The notes under the pieces: model-generated
Seen by the model: the letters and a program-made list of their open reading frames with translations, nothing else
Told to the model about the DNA's origin: nothing
The model's database searches: none
Part shown: positions 52,395 to 62,298 of the stretch, piece after piece
How positions within the stretch are numbered: the stretch's first letter is position 1
Layout of the letters: each line of letters opens with the position of its first letter
Program-made: the position numbers and the translations under genes
Assembly: GCF_004319545.1 (NCBI RefSeq)
Contig: NZ_CP036313.1
Span: forward strand, 3,846,501-3,910,500
Direction of reading: 5' to 3'
Length of the DNA stretch: 64,000 nucleotides
Source: Desulfobacter hydrogenophilus
GTDB taxonomy: Bacteria > Desulfobacterota > Desulfobacteria > Desulfobacterales > Desulfobacteraceae

Positions 52395-54077
52395 TTATCG
52401 GGTCAACTGGCGGTATTTGATCCTTGTGGGCTGGCTTTCCTTGATGCCCAGTCGTTTTCTGCGATCCTTTTCATAGTCTGAATAGGATCCTTCAAAGAAC
52501 AGGGTCCGGCTGTCGCCTTCAAATGCAAGGATATGGGTGGCAAGGCGGTCCAGGAACCAGCGATCATGGCTGATGATCACAGCGCACCCTGCAAAGTTTT
52601 CAATGGCTTCTTCCAATGCCCGCATGGTATTGACATCCAGGTCGTTGGTGGGTTCGTCCAAAAGCAGCAGATTGCCCTGTTTTTGCAGCAGGGTGGCCAT
52701 GTGTACCCGGTTGCGCTCACCCCCTGAAATATCTTTTACCTTTTTCTGCTGGTCAGAGCCGGAGAAGTTAAATTTGCCCACATAGGCCCGGGCATTGATT
52801 TCCCTATCCCCCAGCAAAAGGGTATCGCTTCCGCCGGAGATCACTTCATAAATAGTTTTTTCAGGATCCAGGGTGTCCCGTTCCTGGTCCACATAAGCAA
52901 CGCGTACGCTGTCGCCGATTTCAATGGTGCCGGAATCGGGTTTTTCCTTACCGGTAATCATTTTAAATAGCGTGGTTTTACCGGCACCGTTGGGACCAAC
53001 CACACCCACAATGGCACCCGGTGGAAGAACAAAATTCATATCTTCCACCAGAAGTTTGTCCTCAAAGGCCTTGGAAACATTTTGCGCCACAACAACCTTT
53101 GAACCAAGCCGTGGTCCCGGCGGAATAAAGATTTCCATTTTTTGTTCCTGCTGTTTGCTGTCCTTGTTGAGCAACTCCTCATAAGCCGTGATTCTGGCTT
53201 TTGATTTAGAGCGTCGGCCTTTGGGCGACATCTTGATCCACTCAAGCTCCCTGGCCAATGTTTGGCGGCGCTTGCTCTCGCTTTTTTCTTCTTTTGCCAG
53301 ACGCTGCTGTTTCTGTTCCAGCCAAGAAGAGTAATTGCCTTTCCAGGGAATGCCTTCGCCTCTGTCCAGTTCCAGAATCCAGCCTGCCACATTGTCCAGG
53401 AAATAGCGGTCATGGGTTACGGCAATGACCGTACCTTCAAATCGGTTTAAATGCTGTTCCAACCAGCCCACGGATTCTGCATCAAGATGGTTGGTCGGCT
53501 CATCCAAAAGCAGAATGTCGGGTTTTTGCAGCAGCAGACGGCATAGGGCCACCCGGCGCTTTTCACCACCGGAGATCACGCTGACAGGGGTATTTTCGGG
53601 CGGACAACGAAGGGCGTCCATGGCCATTTTAAGCTGGGCATCCAGATCCCAGGCATCCATGTGGTCAAGTTTTTCCTGCAGCTTTCCCTGTTTGTCCAAA
53701 AGGGCGTCCATCTCATCGTCGGACATGGGTTCTGCAAAGGCTTCAGATATCTTTTCGTATTCGTTTAACAGGTCTACGGTTTCCTGAACTCCTTCTTCCA
53801 CAACTTCCCGCACGGTTTTATCCGAGTCCACCAGGGGTTCCTGTTCAAGAAAGCCCACGGTAAATCCCTTGGATAAGATGGTTTCACCGACAAACTCGGT
53901 GTCTATCCCTGCCATAATATTTAAAAGTGTAGATTTACCTGAACCGTTAAGACCAAGCACACCAATTTTTGCCCCGTAAAAATAGGACAGTGAAATATCC
54001 TTGAGCACCTGGCGGGTGCCATGGAATTTGCTCACATTGAGCATCGAGTAAATAACTTTTTTAGTATCTTCGGACAT
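52395..54077 (-). CDS. ettA: EttA-like ABC-F translation factor
   Basis: This 560-residue soluble protein has two ABC domains: Walker [10 protein letters not shown] and GPNGAGKTT, with signatures [15 protein letters not shown] and [14 protein letters not shown]. Between them is the P-site tRNA interaction motif linker ([15 protein letters not shown]). The ATYPICAL EttA features [11 protein letters not shown] at the N terminus and [15 protein letters not shown] at the C terminus fit the family, which throttles translation according to ATP level. GGAGA precedes the ATG. It is the last gene of the helicase-ridA-ettA operon. Confidence 0.93.
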   Translation of the reverse strand: MSEDTKKVIYSMLNVSKFHGTRQVLKDISLSYFYGAKIGVLGLNGSGKSTLLNIMAGIDTEFVGETILSKGFTVGFLEQEPLVDSDKTVREVVEEGVQETVDLLNEYEKISEAFAEPMSDDEMDALLDKQGKLQEKLDHMDAWDLDAQLKMAMDALRCPPENTPVSVISGGEKRRVALCRLLLQKPDILLLDEPTNHLDAESVGWLEQHLNRFEGTVIAVTHDRYFLDNVAGWILELDRGEGIPWKGNYSSWLEQKQQRLAKEEKSESKRRQTLARELEWIKMSPKGRRSKSKARITAYEELLNKDSKQQEQKMEIFIPPGPRLGSKVVVAQNVSKAFEDKLLVEDMNFVLPPGAIVGVVGPNGAGKTTLFKMITGKEKPDSGTIEIGDSVRVAYVDQERDTLDPEKTIYEVISGGSDTLLLGDREINARAYVGKFNFSGSDQQKKVKDISGGERNRVHMATLLQKQGNLLLLDEPTNDLDVNTMRALEEAIENFAGCAVIISHDRWFLDRLATHILAFEGDSRTLFFEGSYSDYEKDRRKRLGIKESQPTRIKYRQLTR

Positions 54078-54094
54078 ATATAATCTCCTGCATT

Positions 54095-54478
54095 CTATTT
54101 TTTGTCACACACGGCAATACACTCAATTTCCACCAGGGCATCTTTGGGAAGACGTCCCACCTGAAAGGCGGATCTGGCCGGTTTATGGCCGTCAAGGGTC
54201 GCTTCGTAAATCTGGTTCATACCTGCAAAATCATCCATGGACGCCAGAAACACCGTAGTTTTTACAATATTTTTCAAGCTTGTATGGCAATCCTTAAGTA
54301 CGGCTTCAAGATTGGACATGACCTGCCGGGTCTGATCTTCAATGGTGATACCCACAATTTCACCTGTGGCGGGATCCAGGGGGATCTGTCCGGCACAGTA
54401 TACCGTATCGTTGTGGATTACGGCATGGGAATAGGGTCCCACGGCTGCGGGTGCATTTTTTGATATAACAGGTGTCAT
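54095..54478 (-). CDS. ridA: RidA-family enamine/imine deaminase
   Basis: This 127-residue protein has VGPYSHAVIHNDTVYCAGQIP at the start, TRQVMSNLEAVLKD, the conserved Arg in KPARSAFQVGRLP and VEIECIAV at the end. It hydrolyses reactive enamine intermediates made by PLP enzymes. GGAGA precedes the ATG. The gaps of 18 and 17 bp to the helicase and ettA genes indicate one transcript. Confidence 0.95.
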   Translation of the reverse strand: MTPVISKNAPAAVGPYSHAVIHNDTVYCAGQIPLDPATGEIVGITIEDQTRQVMSNLEAVLKDCHTSLKNIVKTTVFLASMDDFAGMNQIYEATLDGHKPARSAFQVGRLPKDALVEIECIAVCDKK

Positions 54479-54496
54479 GTATGGTCTCTCCTTATC

Positions 54497-56647
54497 TTAA
54501 AAGACTGTAACCACTGGCGCTTTGAGTATCATATCAATAGCTTGGGCCGCTGTTTTGGCAAACACAGGAAAATCTTGATTCAGATGTGTCATCTGACGCA
54601 GATTTTCCGCAGTTCTCAAAACCAGCCTAGCAAAATCACCTTCGGCAAAATCCGACTTGTGCATCAGCTCATCCCAAGGCGTGTCATGGGCCCAGGCATA
54701 AATTAGCGATGCCGGTTGTATAAAAAGGTTGGGCGCAGGAAATCCTGACTGCAGCATTTTTACGGCAAAGGGTTTCAGTCCCAGGCGCAACGCCAGGAAC
54801 GCATCCTTAAGTCGTTTGGAAAGAGACGTATTGAACAACATATCATCCTTGAACTCCTTTTCATTGACAAATGAGGCCATCATAGCTGCTAAAAGCGCCG
54901 GATCACGCTCGGGTAAAAGTTTGTCCCGAAGAGACTGGGCCACAAGCAGCGGCGAATCAATACGCAGTTTAGATGCCCATATGCCATCTTCGGTCAGGGT
55001 GCTGGGTTTTGTCCCTTCAGGCGAAACAAAGCCTTCTTGGATCAAAAAGTCCATGTGTTCCGTAAAATCCAGCCATAAATATTCCATATCGTTGCCGAAT
55101 TTTTTTCTGGCCTTTCTGCCGCTTTTCCCGGCTTTTGCGCCAATGGCAATGAGATGGGAGGCAAAGGATTTTTCTAACAAGGTGCGCACCTGTTCCGGGG
55201 TGTTGGATAACAGAAGATTGAGCACCATGGAAAAATCAATTTTGATCTGGGAGTCTACATTTAAAGGCGGCGCATTCACCAGTTTGGCCACAAGGGACAC
55301 ATCCATGTATTTGCCCGGCAGTAGTGTGGCAAATCCGATGTTGTCCATGCCGCGTCTTCCGGCCCGTCCTGCCATCTGCTGGAATTCACTGGGAGTTAAT
55401 GACATAAAATCCCGGCCATTGAACCGGTCGGAATTGAGAATAACAACGGACCGGGCCGGAAAATTCACACCGGCCGCCACCGTGGATGTGGCAAACATGG
55501 CATCTAAAAGTCCTTCGGCCATTAACGTCTCCACCACCACTTTCCAGGCGGGCAGATGCCCTGAATGGTGGGCGGCCGTTGCGGTTTCCTCCAGGTAGGG
55601 CCGCTGGGGATGTGCGGATAAATGGGGGTTGTTTGCCGTAAGCTGTTCAAGTCGGTCCATCAGTGCCTGCTTTTTTTCAGGCGCATTTTTGCGCAGACTG
55701 CCATCGCATAATTTGATTGCCTGGTCGCATTCTGCCCGGGATTTCAAAAAAAAGATGGCCGGCAGCAGATCAAAGTGAGAAAGCACCTTGAGAATATCTG
55801 AAAATTTGGGCAGTCGACCAGGTGGGGCAAGCATAAGGCGTTTACCTGACTGGTTAAAATCATATACTTTTTTATAGAGACGGGTCCGCTTGCCGTCTGT
55901 CCCTGTTTTTTCAAGCAAAGGATAAAGGGTGCCCGAGGGATGAAAAAATAAAGGGAACAGGGGTACCGGCCGCTGGGTATTTTCCACCACTTTACACGCC
56001 TTGTCACGGATAGTGGACAGCCAGCCTGCAATCTGGTCCGGGTTGCCGATGGTTGCGGACAGCAAAAGCAGCGGGATGCGCACGGGCAGGTAGATCATGA
56101 TCTCCTCCCATACCACGCCGCGCTCGGCATCGCCGAGAAAGTGGGCTTCATCCAGGATAATCAGATCGCATTTTAGGTTCTGGCCCGTGTACATGGCATC
56201 ATAGAGTTGGTTCCTTAAAATTTCCGTGGTACCGATGATGATGTCCGCGGTTGTATTTTCCTTGATGTCGCCGGTGAGAATGCCCACCTTTTCCTTGCCG
56301 AAAATTTTTGAAAATCCGGCATGGATAGAATTGGTCAGCGCCTTTAGAGGCGTGGCATACCACACCTTACCGTTGTTTTCCAATATCCTTTTGGCGGCCT
56401 GTTCTGCAATCCAGGTTTTCCCGGCACCTGTGGGGGCTGTGACAAGACAGTCCGATGTGTGGATAGCTTCAATGGCTTCAAGCTGGAAGGGATCCGGTAT
56501 GAAAGGCTGTTTTTCGGGAACACCTATCCGATCAAAGGTTTTTTTCAATGATTTATCTGCCCCGGCAGTGAGCTCGGGGTAATGAATGGGACGTGATGGT
56601 CTGGATTCGGATTTTTTCTTTCCGGAACGATAATATCTTTTTTTCAT
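54497..56647 (-). CDS. Ski2-like DEAD/DEAH-box helicase
   Basis: This protein of about 716 residues has the SF2 helicase motifs TAPTGAGKT (I), LIILDEAHFLGD (II), LLSATIGNP (III), ATSTVAAGVNFPAR (V) and FQQMAGRAGRRG (VI). A C-terminal winged-helix/ratchet-like region follows. It resembles the Ski2/Mtr4 group, suggesting RNA or DNA unwinding. The N terminus is very basic (KKRYYRSGKKKSESRPSRP). The ATG at 56647 is chosen; an in-frame TTG six codons upstream is the alternative, and neither has a clear ribosome-binding site. It heads the operon with ridA and ettA. Confidence 0.88.
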   Translation of the reverse strand: MKKRYYRSGKKKSESRPSRPIHYPELTAGADKSLKKTFDRIGVPEKQPFIPDPFQLEAIEAIHTSDCLVTAPTGAGKTWIAEQAAKRILENNGKVWYATPLKALTNSIHAGFSKIFGKEKVGILTGDIKENTTADIIIGTTEILRNQLYDAMYTGQNLKCDLIILDEAHFLGDAERGVVWEEIMIYLPVRIPLLLLSATIGNPDQIAGWLSTIRDKACKVVENTQRPVPLFPLFFHPSGTLYPLLEKTGTDGKRTRLYKKVYDFNQSGKRLMLAPPGRLPKFSDILKVLSHFDLLPAIFFLKSRAECDQAIKLCDGSLRKNAPEKKQALMDRLEQLTANNPHLSAHPQRPYLEETATAAHHSGHLPAWKVVVETLMAEGLLDAMFATSTVAAGVNFPARSVVILNSDRFNGRDFMSLTPSEFQQMAGRAGRRGMDNIGFATLLPGKYMDVSLVAKLVNAPPLNVDSQIKIDFSMVLNLLLSNTPEQVRTLLEKSFASHLIAIGAKAGKSGRKARKKFGNDMEYLWLDFTEHMDFLIQEGFVSPEGTKPSTLTEDGIWASKLRIDSPLLVAQSLRDKLLPERDPALLAAMMASFVNEKEFKDDMLFNTSLSKRLKDAFLALRLGLKPFAVKMLQSGFPAPNLFIQPASLIYAWAHDTPWDELMHKSDFAEGDFARLVLRTAENLRQMTHLNQDFPVFAKTAAQAIDMILKAPVVTVF

Positions 56648-56760
56648 GTATCGTTTAAACCACAAATTAACTGAATACGCAATACGGTTCCCTTGGTGTA
56701 CGCTGCAAAGGCCATAGATTTGACTTTTATTTAATTGATTGAATATAAACTTTTATATTT

Positions 56761-57269
56761 TTATAGCACGTTTCGTGCCGAATCCATACCGAACATGTTG
56801 GTGTCCAGATCATGGACCGGAATAAACCTGAAGCCGGCTACATCATCCATGGGTGTAATCAAAGAAAAATTTTTGGCCTTGCAAGTGAATGCCATGTCGG
56901 TGATGGGATACACCACACAATTGTAAGGATAGGTATTGGCAAAAGAGCAGAAAAAGTCAAGGTCAAAAACGTCCAGATTCAGTTCTTCTTTTACCTCTCT
57001 GACCAGTGCATGGTCAATGCTTTCGCCCGGTTCGGAAAATCAACCGGGCAGATCCAAAGTGCCTTTGCCGGGTTCTTTTGCACGCACGGTGACCAGAATC
57101 CTGTTTTGATCGTCAAGGATGATGGCCATGGCTGCTGCGCACAATTAAGAAAGAATCCGAATCCGCATTCCCGGCATTTAAATGATTTGACGCTGTCAGG
57201 ATCAAGGCGGTTGCTGCCGCAGGAAGGGCAGAACTTAAATCGGTCGTGATTGGGATTGTTATGGGGCAT
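56761..57269 (-). pseudogene. Nudix hydrolase with zinc-ribbon N terminus, frameshifted and with nonsense codon
   Basis: The first part encodes a zinc ribbon (FCPSCGSNRL and FKCRECGFGFFLNC). A one-base deletion at about 57137-57142 then moves the rest, AMAIILDDQNRILVTVRA, into another frame. That frame carries the nudix box EPGESIDHALVREVKEEL and runs to a stop at 56761-56763. A TGA at 57040-57042 sits where the box needs its second Gly (LPG-stop-FSEPGES, probably GGA to TGA). Two independent lesions make it a pseudogene, and the TGA is not selenocysteine. The ancestor probably cleaved NADH or nucleoside diphosphate derivatives. Confidence 0.85.
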
Positions 57270-57282
57270 GGCAAAAATCCTA

Positions 57283-57633
57283 TCAGCAGGTTAAATGAAA
57301 GCAGGCGCTCACCGCTTTGTCCGGTGTTTGGGCGATTGTAGTGTTGAACATGGCTACGGCCGCATCCGTTGCCAGGGCTTTTAGTTCGATGCCCATGGCG
57401 AACAGCGCCTTTGGAAGACCCGGTGCCATTTTCATCCGGTCATTAACGCCGGTGCCGACAATGATTAGATTTGGCCTCAAAGGCAAAACCGACTCTAAAT
57501 CCGGCATGTCAAGCACATGACCTTCTTTTCTGCGCCAGTCCGGAAGGATTCGCCTGTCCGGGAGAATGATCAAATCGGCAGTGTATGTGTCAGTACCAAT
57601 AACCATTTGACCAAAAGCGAATGATGTTATCAT
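57283..57633 (-). CDS. Mth938/NDUFAF3-like (DUF498) protein
   Basis: This 116-residue protein has ITSFAFGQMVIGTDTYTADLII, LRPNLIIVGTGVNDRMKMAPGL and DAAVAMFNTT. These match the Mth938-domain family, related to the mitochondrial complex I assembly factor NDUFAF3. The bacterial function is not settled. It lies 13 bp upstream of the nudix pseudogene and was probably in an operon with it. Confidence 0.85.
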   Translation of the reverse strand: MITSFAFGQMVIGTDTYTADLIILPDRRILPDWRRKEGHVLDMPDLESVLPLRPNLIIVGTGVNDRMKMAPGLPKALFAMGIELKALATDAAVAMFNTTIAQTPDKAVSACFHLTC

Positions 57634-57726
57634 AGTTGACTTCCTTTATTGACCATTCAAGTGAATTTTCTGAGTTTAAATTATTTGTTTTTATAAGCAC
57701 AAGATGAGGTGTAAGTGAAGAATATT

Positions 57727-58072
57727 TTACAGGCGTTGTGCTTTTACCTGGGAAATTCGGTTAAGAACCAGGCCTGACCCCAGAATAAGTCCTCCGCCCA
57801 ACCAGAAATGCCAGGACACCGGATCATGAAGAAAGCCGATGCCGATCACGGCAGTGAAAATGGTTTCGCTGGATAAATATACCCCACCTTATTAATTGGG
57901 CAACAAGGGAAGTCAGGGCAATGTCTGCAAGCATGGTCCACTCAAGGGATGTCTTGGGAATAACCGGATCAAGGAGACAGGGTACAAGGGTTCGCATTGC
58001 ACCGATCAGGTAAAAATACAGATAGATCATGGCCGCGCTGTTTTTAGCCTTCAGAGCGCGGACAGTAATTTG
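57727..58072 (-). pseudogene. Remnant of an EamA/DMT transporter (C-terminal part)
   Basis: The frame from 58030 gives MIYLYFYLIGAMRTLVPCLL and ALTSLVAQLIRWG and stops soon after. The next frame continues with SSETIFTAVIGIGFLHDPV and FWLGGGLILGSGLVLNRI, a typical EamA C terminus, to a stop at 57727-57729. The N-terminal half is missing. The adjacent permease ends at its upstream edge. This is an inactivated fragment. Confidence 0.7.
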
Positions 58073-58075
58073 GGA

Positions 58076-58768
58076 TCATCTTGCCTGGCGCTCAAAACCC
58101 GGGATTTCCATACGTCGTTCCACATAGTTGAGAAGGATGCCGGCAAGGGAGACCAGAATCAAGTAATAAATTCCAACCACCAGGAAAGTCTCAACGTTTC
58201 TAAAGGTGGCCTTGGCAATGCCCCGGCCAATGCCGGTCATTTCATTGATGGTGATGATAGAGGCCAGGGATGAGTATTTGATCAGGTAAATGATCTCATT
58301 GCAGCACCCGGTAAAAGAGTGCCTGAACGCCTGGGGCAGGACAATGCTTTTCACCGAGGTAAACGGCGTCATGCCTAAAGCCTGGGCTGCTTTAAGTTGT
58401 CCTGTCTTGATGGAAAGAAGCCCACCCCGGATATATTCGGCGTGATAGGCCCCGGAGCAAAGGGAAAATCCAACAATGGCGCAGGTCACAGCGGACATGA
58501 CAATGCGTATCCCCCAAAAATTTGTGTAGGGCAGGGCAAAGTACCAAAAATAGAGCTGGACCACCAGTGGCGTGCCCCGGAACAAGGCCACATAAAAATC
58601 ACACAGTTTTTTTACAGGCCCAGGACCGTAAACCCCTAATGTGCCGGTAACGACACCGATCAAAAGGCCGAGCAGGGCCGACGGCACAATAAGCTTAATA
58701 CTTACAAAAAGTCCTGTGTTCAGGCTGGGTATGACCTGGTGTATGATAAAGGGGAAAAAGTCGTTCAC
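58076..58768 (-). CDS. Polar amino-acid ABC transporter permease (second)
   Basis: This 230-residue permease of the HisM/GlnP family has VALFRGTPLVVQLYFWYFAL and the EAA loop GQLKAAQALGMTPFTSVKSIVLPQAFR. Its start overlaps the ATPase gene end by 4 bp (ATGA). It is the last gene of the set SBP-permease-ATPase-permease and would form a heterodimer with the other permease. Confidence 0.92.
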   Translation of the reverse strand: MNDFFPFIIHQVIPSLNTGLFVSIKLIVPSALLGLLIGVVTGTLGVYGPGPVKKLCDFYVALFRGTPLVVQLYFWYFALPYTNFWGIRIVMSAVTCAIVGFSLCSGAYHAEYIRGGLLSIKTGQLKAAQALGMTPFTSVKSIVLPQAFRHSFTGCCNEIIYLIKYSSLASIITINEMTGIGRGIAKATFRNVETFLVVGIYYLILVSLAGILLNYVERRMEIPGFERQAR

Positions 58769-59541
58769 GCCTCAGCTCCGGTCAACTCTGAAATTTTGGC
58801 ACAAAAATCCCGGGTCCGTGATCCGCTGTTTTCAGCCAGAAGGACTGATGGCACCCCCTGTTCGGTAATGCGTCCGTTTTCCATGAACACGAATTCATGG
58901 GCAAGGCCTGCGGAAAAGCTGATCTGGTGGGTGGCCATGAGCATGGTCATCCCCGCCTTTGCCAAATCCCGGATCACCACCAGCACCTCGCTGATCAGTT
59001 CCGGGTCCAGGGCTGATGTGGGTTCATCCAAAAGCAGCACCTCCGGGTCCATGGCCAGGGCCCTTGCAATGGAAACCCGCTGCTTCTGCCCCCCGGACAA
59101 CTGGGCCGGATACAGCTCCATTTTATTTGACAGTCCAACCCGTGCAAGTTCCTCACATGCCCTGTCGTGGGCTTGTTTTTTTGCTTGTTTTTTTACTTTT
59201 TTCAGTGCAATGGCTACATTTTGGCGGGCAGATAAATGGTCAAACAGGTTAAAGTCCTGGAAGATCATCCCCACCTTTTGCCGCAACTGGTACAGATCCG
59301 TTTTTTTTTTAAAATTCACCGGTGTGCCGTCTAAAAGCAGTTGGCCATCTTCGGGGATGTGCAAAAGATTTAAGCATTGCAGCAATGTTGATTTACCGGA
59401 ACCCGATGGACCGATAAGCACTTTTAAATCCCCTTTGGCAAGGGTTAAATCCACATGGTTCAAAACGGTGTTGCCGCCAAGTTCCTTTACAATCCCCCGG
59501 GCTTCCAGAACAACTGGACCGGTACCATTGGGTGGTGTCAT
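58765..59541 (-). CDS. Polar amino-acid ABC transporter ATPase
   Basis: This 258-residue GlnQ-type ATPase has Walker A GPSGSGKST, MIFQDFNLFDHLSA, signature LSGGQKQRVSIARAL and Walker B VLLLDEPTSALDPE. The ATG follows an AAAGGGG-type site. It lies between the two permease genes, so it powers this importer. Confidence 0.93.
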   Translation of the reverse strand: MTPPNGTGPVVLEARGIVKELGGNTVLNHVDLTLAKGDLKVLIGPSGSGKSTLLQCLNLLHIPEDGQLLLDGTPVNFKKKTDLYQLRQKVGMIFQDFNLFDHLSARQNVAIALKKVKKQAKKQAHDRACEELARVGLSNKMELYPAQLSGGQKQRVSIARALAMDPEVLLLDEPTSALDPELISEVLVVIRDLAKAGMTMLMATHQISFSAGLAHEFVFMENGRITEQGVPSVLLAENSGSRTRDFCAKISELTGAEA

Positions 59542-59563
59542 ATCTCTTTGCCCCTTTCAAACA

Positions 59564-60265
59564 TCATTGGGTATATCCCTGTATTTGCATCTTCTTCTCC
59601 AATCGTTTAAGTCCCTTGACCCCAGCCCAGGTGAGTATAAAAAATATCAGTCCAGCAAACAGGGTAAAGGGCAGAGGTTTGTGGGTGATGGCAGCAACGG
59701 ACCGGGTCCGTGACATCAGTTCCGCCACCCCGATCACATAGGCGAGCGCCGAATCCTTTAAAACAATGGAGAATTCATTAGACCAGGCCGGAATGGAAAA
59801 CCGCAGTGCCTGGGGCAGAATAATGGCGGTTATGGCTGAAATGTCACCCATGCCAAGGGAGCGCGCAGCCTTAAGCTGCCCCTGGGGCAAAGAGAGGATC
59901 GCACCTTTAAAAATTTGGGTCTGATACGCCCCGGTGGTCATGCCTAAAACCAGGATGGCCGCAAAAAAGGCATCGCCAAGGGGCAAAAAATCCAAAGCCG
60001 GCACCTGGTCAAGCCAGGATAGAAGCCCAAAGTAAAATAAATAGAACAGCACAAGAACAGGTACGCCTCTGAAAAACCAGACATACAGTGCCACACAGCG
60101 CCGGGCAAAGGGATGTCCATACACTCGGATCACGGAAAAAGGGATGCCGATCAAAAGCCCTAAACCCATGGCCCCGATAATGAGAACCACCGTGATCCAT
60201 AGTCCTGAAAATATATAGGGCAGGGAGTCGGTTATGGAAGAAAAAAAAGTGAGCATGTTATGCAT
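59564..60265 (-). CDS. Polar amino-acid ABC transporter permease (first)
   Basis: This permease of about 233 residues has WFFRGVPVLVLFYLFYFGLL and the EAA loop GQLKAARSLGMGDISAITAIILPQALR, typical of the HisQ/GlnP family. An in-frame GTG start at 60313 would add 16 residues, but that stretch contains a strong intercistronic hairpin (60288-60311). The ATG at 60265 or 60256 is therefore more likely, although none has a clear ribosome-binding site. Confidence 0.88.
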   Translation of the reverse strand: MHNMLTFFSSITDSLPYIFSGLWITVVLIIGAMGLGLLIGIPFSVIRVYGHPFARRCVALYVWFFRGVPVLVLFYLFYFGLLSWLDQVPALDFLPLGDAFFAAILVLGMTTGAYQTQIFKGAILSLPQGQLKAARSLGMGDISAITAIILPQALRFSIPAWSNEFSIVLKDSALAYVIGVAELMSRTRSVAAITHKPLPFTLFAGLIFFILTWAGVKGLKRLEKKMQIQGYTQ

Positions 60266-60287
60266 GTTTAATCCGGGGTGGGAAACG

Positions 60288-60311
60288 GAACCGGGCAGAA
60301 ACGCCCGGTTC
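60288..60311 (-). promoter_or_regulatory. Intercistronic hairpin after the binding-protein gene
   Basis: A 9-bp perfect stem GAACCGGGC/GCCCGGTTC with a 6-base loop follows the binding-protein stop by about 13 bp and lacks a T run. Such hairpins often stabilise binding-protein mRNA so that it is made in excess over the permease. Confidence 0.6.
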
Positions 60312-60324
60312 ACAGTATTGGATG

Positions 60325-61077
60325 CTAGTGGATATCGTATTTGTCTTTAAGCACCTGCCACTGGGGATCAGCCATCAGTTTTTTCAACCCTTGGTTGAGT
60401 AGGTTCAAAAGTTTGTCATCACCCTTACGTACGGCATAACCATATTTTTCAGTGGGCACGTCAAAGGCACCGGCAGTCTTATAGGCCCCGTCTTTATTGA
60501 GTTCGTAGGCAATGGATGAATCCATGGCAGAACCGTCAATACGGCCGATCTTGAGATCTTCAATACTCAGGTCCGTTGAGTCATATTCCACAATTTCAAA
60601 TTTATATTTTTCTGTGGCAAGCAGATCCTTAAGACGTTTGGTGCTGGTGGTACCACGCTGGGAACCAATTTTTTTGCCCGTGGTCAACAGGGTATTGAGA
60701 TCCTCCGTCCGGTCCTTTAACACCACAAGCACCTGGCTGACTTCATAGTAGGCCATAGTGAAGTTGACAATTTTTTCCCTGGATTCTGTAGCGCTCATGC
60801 CGGATGCGATAAAGTCAATTTTTTTAGCATTGAGGGCGGGGATAATGCCGTCCCAGTCCATGGGCTGGTGTTTGACTTCAAAACCCATCTCCTTGGCGAT
60901 CCAATTCACGCACTCCACGTCAAAGCCTGCGGGATTGCCGGACTTATCCACATATCCAAAGGGCGGAAAACCAAAGTCAATACCGTTAATATAAACTTCT
61001 TTTGCGCCGGCAGGTGTCAGGCACAGACATGCAAATGCCGTTAAAACACTTATCAGCAATGCAATTTTTTTTATCAT
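60325..61077 (-). CDS. Polar amino-acid ABC transporter substrate-binding protein
   Basis: This 250-residue protein has a signal peptide (MIKKIALLISVLTAFACLCL, cleaved near AGA). The family-3 binding-protein pattern is GIDFGFPPFGYVDKSGNPAGFDVEC, given here as a pattern split over residues ~31-55, with KKIDFIASGMSATESREKIV and GAVRKGDDKLLNLLNQGL-like blocks. The ATG has AAAGGA upstream. It is the first gene of the transporter. A polar amino acid is the likely ligand; the sequence does not specify which one. Confidence 0.92.
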   Translation of the reverse strand: MIKKIALLISVLTAFACLCLTPAGAKEVYINGIDFGFPPFGYVDKSGNPAGFDVECVNWIAKEMGFEVKHQPMDWDGIIPALNAKKIDFIASGMSATESREKIVNFTMAYYEVSQVLVVLKDRTEDLNTLLTTGKKIGSQRGTTSTKRLKDLLATEKYKFEIVEYDSTDLSIEDLKIGRIDGSAMDSSIAYELNKDGAYKTAGAFDVPTEKYGYAVRKGDDKLLNLLNQGLKKLMADPQWQVLKDKYDIH

Positions 61078-61190
61078 CTCTCTATCCTTTCAATAAAAGG
61101 GGTATCAGGTTCTTCCTGATACCGGTTAATTTGAAGCATGTTAAATTATCAGAACTGCACCCCAGGTACAAGAAGAATAAATACAAGCTG

Positions 61191-62066
61191 TTATCCAATC
61201 ATAATTCCCATGGCAAAAAGCGCACTGAACATCAGCGCAAGCTTTGCGGTTTCTGCAAGCGCCAGGTTAAGAATTTTTCCATCCTGTTCAAAAATGATTT
61301 TAAATAGGGGATAGGATTTCCAGAAAACAGCCAGGGGCAACAGAATGACCCAGGACCAGCGGCCCGAGGCAAACATTAGACAGGGGATCAAAAAGGAAAA
61401 AAGGACCAGAAACACAAATTCCACCTTGGTACGCCAAGGACCGAGGATTACAGCCAGGGTCCGCTTGCCCGCGCCGGCATCTGTTACGATATCTCTTAGA
61501 TTGTTGACCACGATAATGGCTGTGACCAAAAGGCCGACAGGAACAGATGCTATGAAAACCGCTGTTGTCACTCCTCCTGCCATGAGATAATAGGTACCGA
61601 GTACTGCCACCGGTCCAAAAAAAATAAATACAAACACCTCGCCAAGGCCGTTAGACGCAATGGGAAAGGGACCGGCACTGTAAAAGAGAATCCCGAGAAG
61701 AGAGGCGATCACAATATACAGGATCACTACCCCTCCCTTGATAATTAAAAAGGAACCTAAGCCCAAGGCCAGCAGCATGGTCAGTATGAATGCGTTTCGA
61801 ACGGTCTCAGGGGGAATCAGACCGCTTTGAGTCATGCGCTTGGGGCCTTTCCGATCCGGGGTGTCAATCTGGTGCAGAAAATCAAAATAATCATTGGCCA
61901 AGTTCACGGATATCTGGATCAATAATGCGCCGGTTAAGGCTGCTGCAAACATCAGTGTTGAAAATTTGTGATCAGAAGTAGCGCAGGCCGCGCCAACGAC
62001 AACCGGGCAAGCCGCTGCCGGAAGGGTTCTAGGCCGGATGGCCAGCCACCAGTGGTATAGATTCAT
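61191..62066 (-). CDS. menA: MenA, 1,4-dihydroxy-2-naphthoate prenyltransferase
   Basis: This protein of about 291 residues is a UbiA-superfamily enzyme with eight or nine TM helices. The first Asp-rich motif lies in NLANDYFDFLHQIDTPD and the second in NNLRDIVTDAGAGKRTLAV. The tail IRPRTLPAAACPVVVG at the start is typical of MenA. It attaches the prenyl chain to DHNA in menaquinone synthesis at the membrane. I use the ATG at 62066 because AGGTGG lies nine bases before it. The upstream GTG at 62078 overlaps that site. Confidence 0.93.
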   Translation of the reverse strand: MNLYHWWLAIRPRTLPAAACPVVVGAACATSDHKFSTLMFAAALTGALLIQISVNLANDYFDFLHQIDTPDRKGPKRMTQSGLIPPETVRNAFILTMLLALGLGSFLIIKGGVVILYIVIASLLGILFYSAGPFPIASNGLGEVFVFIFFGPVAVLGTYYLMAGGVTTAVFIASVPVGLLVTAIIVVNNLRDIVTDAGAGKRTLAVILGPWRTKVEFVFLVLFSFLIPCLMFASGRWSWVILLPLAVFWKSYPLFKIIFEQDGKILNLALAETAKLALMFSALFAMGIMIG

Positions 62067-62298
62067 AATATGTTCCACCTGTTTTCTTGTAATCTTTTAA
62101 TAAATAATAGCAAAGCAAATACGCTGGTTGCAGTCGGTTTGTCAAGCCGGGGACTGAAATGTCTAATTTAGTATTGAAATCACAGCCCCTAATGGATAAA
62201 TTCGGTATAAGCTGGGATGGATTTTGCTGAGTACGCACGAGGCAAGAAAGATATTCTTTGATAAAGTTGATTTTAAAATTTAAATATTGGGGCTTTTA

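Noticed and set aside
57040-57042. In-frame TGA in the nudix gene as a second selenocysteine.
   Set aside because: The position is the invariant Gly of the nudix box, not a Cys, and the gene also has a frameshift, so it is a nonsense mutation.
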